The position numbers were made by a program, and so were the translations under genes. Below, piece by piece: positions 60,901 through 64,000 of a DNA stretch of 64,000 bases (the first letter of the stretch is position 1; each line of letters opens with the position of its first letter). The stretch spans positions 67,223,249 through 67,287,248 of the forward strand of contig OZ038423.1 of the NCBI GenBank assembly GCA_964036155.1. The letters run 5' to 3'. The notes beneath the pieces were generated by a model that had not been told where the DNA came from, ran no database searches, and worked only from the letters and a program-made list of their open reading frames with translations. This stretch comes from Diploscapter coronatus. Its lineage: Eukaryota > Nematoda > Chromadorea > Rhabditida > Rhabditidae.

Positions 60901-63121
60901 GCTCCCGTCTGTGTCTGTTGAAGTCCCTGGGTCCTCGATTTCCGAAGTCTCTGCTGCCTCTGGACGATGGTGGTGCACCACGGAAGTCTTGACATGCTGA
61001 AGATTTTTTATTAATAATTTCTATTCAAACATCATTTTAATCTCGGATTCATATTTACTATGAAACTTTGCAAATCGTTTACCCTGCGGTCGGTCGCGAT
61101 CGAAATGCCTATTCGGAGCGGAGTCTGGGCCAATGGAACCATCCTCTGCCTGCTGAAAACAACCAAGAAATTGAAATTATTTGCTTTTCTTCGAAATTTT
61201 GCATACGTTTAAAAGTTTCCAAATAAAATGACGTTTGTTGGCTTTCATCTTTATTCCGTACTTTGGCTTTTGCACCTCACGCCCACTTTGAGGAGAGTAA
61301 GAAAGGAAGGTAGGAGAAAAGAAAAAAGTGGGTGTGGAATACAGGAAACCCCGTACTTTTCAACAAAAAATCAAAATTAAAGCAAAAGACCCACGATGAC
61401 TTTCTCGAAGTTGTCCTTGAGCTCATCCTGGGTCTACTCCATGAAGCTGAGCGCGTCCTCCTTCACATGCGCCCACATCTCCCACAGCTTGACTTGACGC
61501 TCTTGCGCGGCACTAAAATTTTCCATTTTTGAAGCAAAGCAGCATTTTTAAAGGAAATTCTTCAAAACCTGTTCTTTCAAAAACTCCCATTTCTGCTTAC
61601 CGATGACATATCCCGAGGCCAGGTTGGGGATGACGAATCGAATGGTCTTCCTGCCCTCCGCCTGCTCGCGGATCATCGCTTGAATCGCCAATTCGGCGAG
61701 GCGCAACTGCAACAAAAATCAATATTTATAGATTTTATATAATCTTCGAATTATTTTTTTACTTTTTAAATATCAACCCGTTAGCAAGGCACCTTCCTAA
61801 TTATCACAATTCATCCGAAAATGTTTGAAGTATATTTCTTTTTATTTCTAAGGGTTATCCAACCTTTTTCTCAGCATGAGCGAAAATCTGGACGAAGTGG
61901 TGCATTTTGGAGCCGTCACCCCCCTCCTTCTCTCTGTCGTTGTTGCCATTCTCTTCCCATTCCTGAAAATTTTCACCTTTTTCAGTTAGCTAAAAATTGT
62001 TTAGTTTTTTTTTTATTTTTATTTTGGAACTTGTGGAGTCTTAAAAATGAAGATAATTTTTTCTCCTTCCTAAAAGTTATTGATTTTTCAAAAGTCGATA
62101 TTTTTAAAATCCTGAATTCAGGTAACGAGTTTGGTGTTGCTCATATTGAGCCCGGCTCCATATCTAAGCTCGCCGTCTGTCAGCTTGGTCAGCAGCTCCA
62201 TGATCGTCTGGAAATACAAATATAAAAAAATAAATCAAAATAGGATTTTTAGAGAAATCATGAAAATTCATAATTTGAAGAAATTGATTCTTTTTTTTTT
62301 ATTTTTGTATCTGAGTTTCCTCCTCGATAACCCTCAAATTTCTGCCACATTTCCAAACACGAGACCGATACTCCCCAGCGGGGTCGGCACCATCTTGTGC
62401 AGCATTTTCTTGTCTAAAAAATCGAATTAAAAACCGATGTTAGACTTTCTTTCTTTTTTTTTTTTTTAAAAAAGGCCCTTCTTAATTATATATTAAAAAT
62501 TCATCAGTAAAATGATCATTTTTCATTTAAAAAATGCTATTTATTGATTTTTCGAGCCTTTCCCATCCTCGCCGACGCATTTCTGAGGCGCCTGGGCGAA
62601 GACGAGCAAGTGCGAGTCAGAGACCGACTCCGAACACGAGTTCTGCAGCCAGTCATATTCCACTTTCGTCGGCTGTATCTTGCCGAGGAGTCAATCAATT
62701 TTTCAAAATCGACTATTTTTGGCACACAATTTTACAAGGATTTGTGTTCGTCTACATTTTCCGTATAAAATAGGAACTTGCTCGGCAGTTCCCTCATGAT
62801 AAGGCTTATTTACATCTTCAATATATTTTTACCAACAAAATAATCTTGTGAAAGCCTTCAGCATGATGATCATAGATTTTCTTAACGTTTTTGAATGTAC
62901 CTGATGATATTGTAAATGGCGTAGGCGGCGACCGCTGCGGACACGCTCACCACGACGCCTACGCCAGTTTCGAATAGACCGTCATTGCACTCTCGCACCA
63001 AATGAGCTAGCTGCAAGAGAATTTTTGAATTTGAAGCCAGGATGAAAAATGTCTAATTTTAAGAAAAATGAGATTTTTGACCGGAAATGGTATTTCCGAT
63101 ATCTCGCTTGAACAGCTTCAT
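54930..63121 (-). CDS. Gene A, arm 2 copy
   Basis: Inverse copy of the arm 1 gene. Exons between 54930 and about 61,150 are identical to arm 1. The diverged 5' exons differ: here TGG codes for tryptophan in EYDWLQNSCSES where arm 1 has TGA, and the exon at about 61.9 kb reads open through EWEENGNNDREKEGGDGSKM where arm 1 is frameshifted. In contrast, the exon at about 61.4-61.5 kb carries an in-frame TAG (61434-61436) after ALSFME where arm 1 has CGG. Between the copies, several differences fall at third codon positions of the assigned frame, which supports that frame. The N-terminal hydrophobic segment is conserved (LAHLVRECNDGLFETGVGVV). No family is recognised. Confidence 0.55.
55764..55976 (+). 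repeat. Dispersed repeat, copy 3 (arm 2)
   Basis: Mirror copy of 27269-27481, identical to it because it lies in the identical core. It is related to 16828-17043. Confidence 0.75.
57161..57247. mobile_element. Small hairpin element (arm 2)
   Basis: Mirror copy of 25998-26084 with the same 16-bp inverted ends. Confidence 0.5.
60449..60586. mobile_element. MITE-like element in gene A intron (arm 2)
   Basis: Mirror copy of 22659-22796 with the same imperfect 38-45 bp inverted termini. Confidence 0.6.
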
Positions 63122-63689
63122 GAAGACAGAGATTTTGAACGATTCTGATAAAGCAAAATAAAAAAATAACGACTTCAACGAGAAAAGTGGGAGGAATGAG
63201 CGAAAATAAGAGAAACCAATGCTGAAATGGAAGAGTGCAGAGAAAAGAGAGGCGGGGAGCGGCACAGTATCTTTTGCAGATAGGCCACGCCCCTTTCCCT
63301 TGTCCACGAAAAGGAGCGATTTTTCGTGTTAAATTTTATCAATTTTTTATCAGTGACGTATTTTTTTTGCGGTTTTTTCGGTGAGGATGGTTAGAGGGGC
63401 ACCTCAGCCCCTGAAAAATGTAGGAAACGTAGTGCCAAAGTGAACTTGGCAAAAGGACTGGCGGTCCCTAATTTTAGGAGAAAAGTGCCTGTAAATCTGC
63501 CCCATCGCTAACCATTCGCAATGGTCCATTTTTCTTTGAACTCTCCTTTCGGTTCTCTCGTCGCGTGTTTCTCTCGCTCAGGACCGAGCGAAATTTGTTT
63601 ACTTGAAGCATATTTTTCTAAAAACCTGGCTTATTGACACATTCCGATACTTTTCTTTGACTTTTGTCGATTAAAATGTTATTATTTTA

Positions 63690-64000
63690 GTTGGGTCCTC
63701 TGCTCCTTCTGCACGTCTGGTTGTGGACGAAGTGGAGAACGCGCCGGAGAGGGGCCGAGTCGAATGGGCTCGATAACGATCGAAGCAAGGCTGCCGCCTT
63801 CAGAGACCACTCTTCATCGTCATGGTCGAGCAGGGCAAACAGGCTGATCGGTATATAAATTTTTCTACAAAAAAAACAAGTGATTAATTTTTGGGATTTT
63901 CAGATTCCTAGTGTGTTCTCTGACTATTCCCAGACAGATCGCAACCGATCACGCCTATAGGTGAGAATTTTCCAAAGAATCATTTTATGGAAGTTTTTTT
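63690..64000 (+). CDS. DMXL/rabconnectin-3A-like fragment, arm 2 copy (partial at window end)
   Basis: Plus-strand mirror of the arm 1 fragment. Only the first exons are inside the window: about 63,690-63,851 (LFIVMVEQGKQADR in the frame that continues) and 63,904-63,959 (LVCSLTIPRQIATDHAY), followed by a GTGAGAA donor. It differs from arm 1 by substitutions (for example GGGCAAAC for GGCCAAAC and TAA for TGA at the upstream stop). Whether this copy is also truncated cannot be seen. Confidence 0.55.

Larger units (their letters stand above)
50878..64000. repeat. Arm 2 of giant inverted repeat (runs off window)
   Basis: Inverse of 19207-32343. The identical core is 51,215-61,185. The inner edge lies about 25 bp into the intron after the 50904-51035 exon. 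The outer edge is not reached. Diverged flanks show both substitutions and small indels, for example a 9-bp insertion in the exon near 61.46 kb. Confidence 0.93.

Noticed and set aside
1..64000. CRISPR arrays, rRNA or tRNA genes, bacterial operons
   Set aside because: No regular short repeat-spacer array, no recognisable rRNA core and no convincing cloverleaf was seen. Gene structure is eukaryotic throughout.

Overview
The window is metazoan nuclear DNA: AT-rich, with GC-richer exons of 60-200 bp cut by many short introns. Most introns start GTAAG or GTGAG and end in TTTCAG, TTGCAG or TTTTAG. The short T-rich TTTCAG acceptor is most like nematodes, but I cannot name a species. Protein families recognised are a SUV39H-type histone H3K9 methyltransferase (chromodomain, pre-SET, SET, post-SET), two pieces of a DMXL/rabconnectin-3A-like WD40 protein, a PUF-repeat (Pumilio-like) protein and an LDL-receptor class A repeat protein.

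Layout. (1) 1-16 kb is gene-poor, with a few isolated candidate exons, one TA-flanked MITE and some small inverted repeats. (2) 16.8-17.25 kb holds a dispersed repeat and a simple repeat, next to the truncated end of a DMXL-like gene fragment (17.25-19.5 kb, minus). (3) About 19.2-32.34 kb and 50.88-64.0 kb are the two arms of a very large inverted repeat centred near 41,622, with an 18.5 kb unique spacer. About 10 kb of each arm (22.06-32.03 kb and 51.21-61.18 kb) is collinear with no indel and looks identical. The sequence on both sides of that core is still homologous but clearly diverged. The arm carries the DMXL-like N-terminal part, an unrecognised multi-exon gene (gene A, armadillo/HEAT-like helical) and the first half of a charged lysine-rich gene (gene B). 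(4) The spacer holds the alternative 3' halves of gene B (LDLa repeats next to arm 1, a coiled-coil/lysine-rich tail next to arm 2), a DMXL C-terminal WD40 fragment (36.3-38.3 kb, minus), the SUV39H gene (38.4-43.1 kb, minus) and a PUF-like gene (43.97-46.1 kb, plus).

The main points are the inverted repeat with an identical core and diverged edges (the pattern of gene conversion between palindrome arms, or of a collapsed assembly) and the pair of gene B copies that share one N-terminal half but run in frame into unrelated C-terminal halves where homology ends. Several genes carry single-base frameshifts at homopolymers and a few nonsense codons, so either local decay or uncorrected long-read error is present. 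A young 8-bp-TSD foldback element sits exactly at a splice donor of the SUV39H gene. Exon limits below are read by eye from splice motifs and reading frame and should be taken as approximate.
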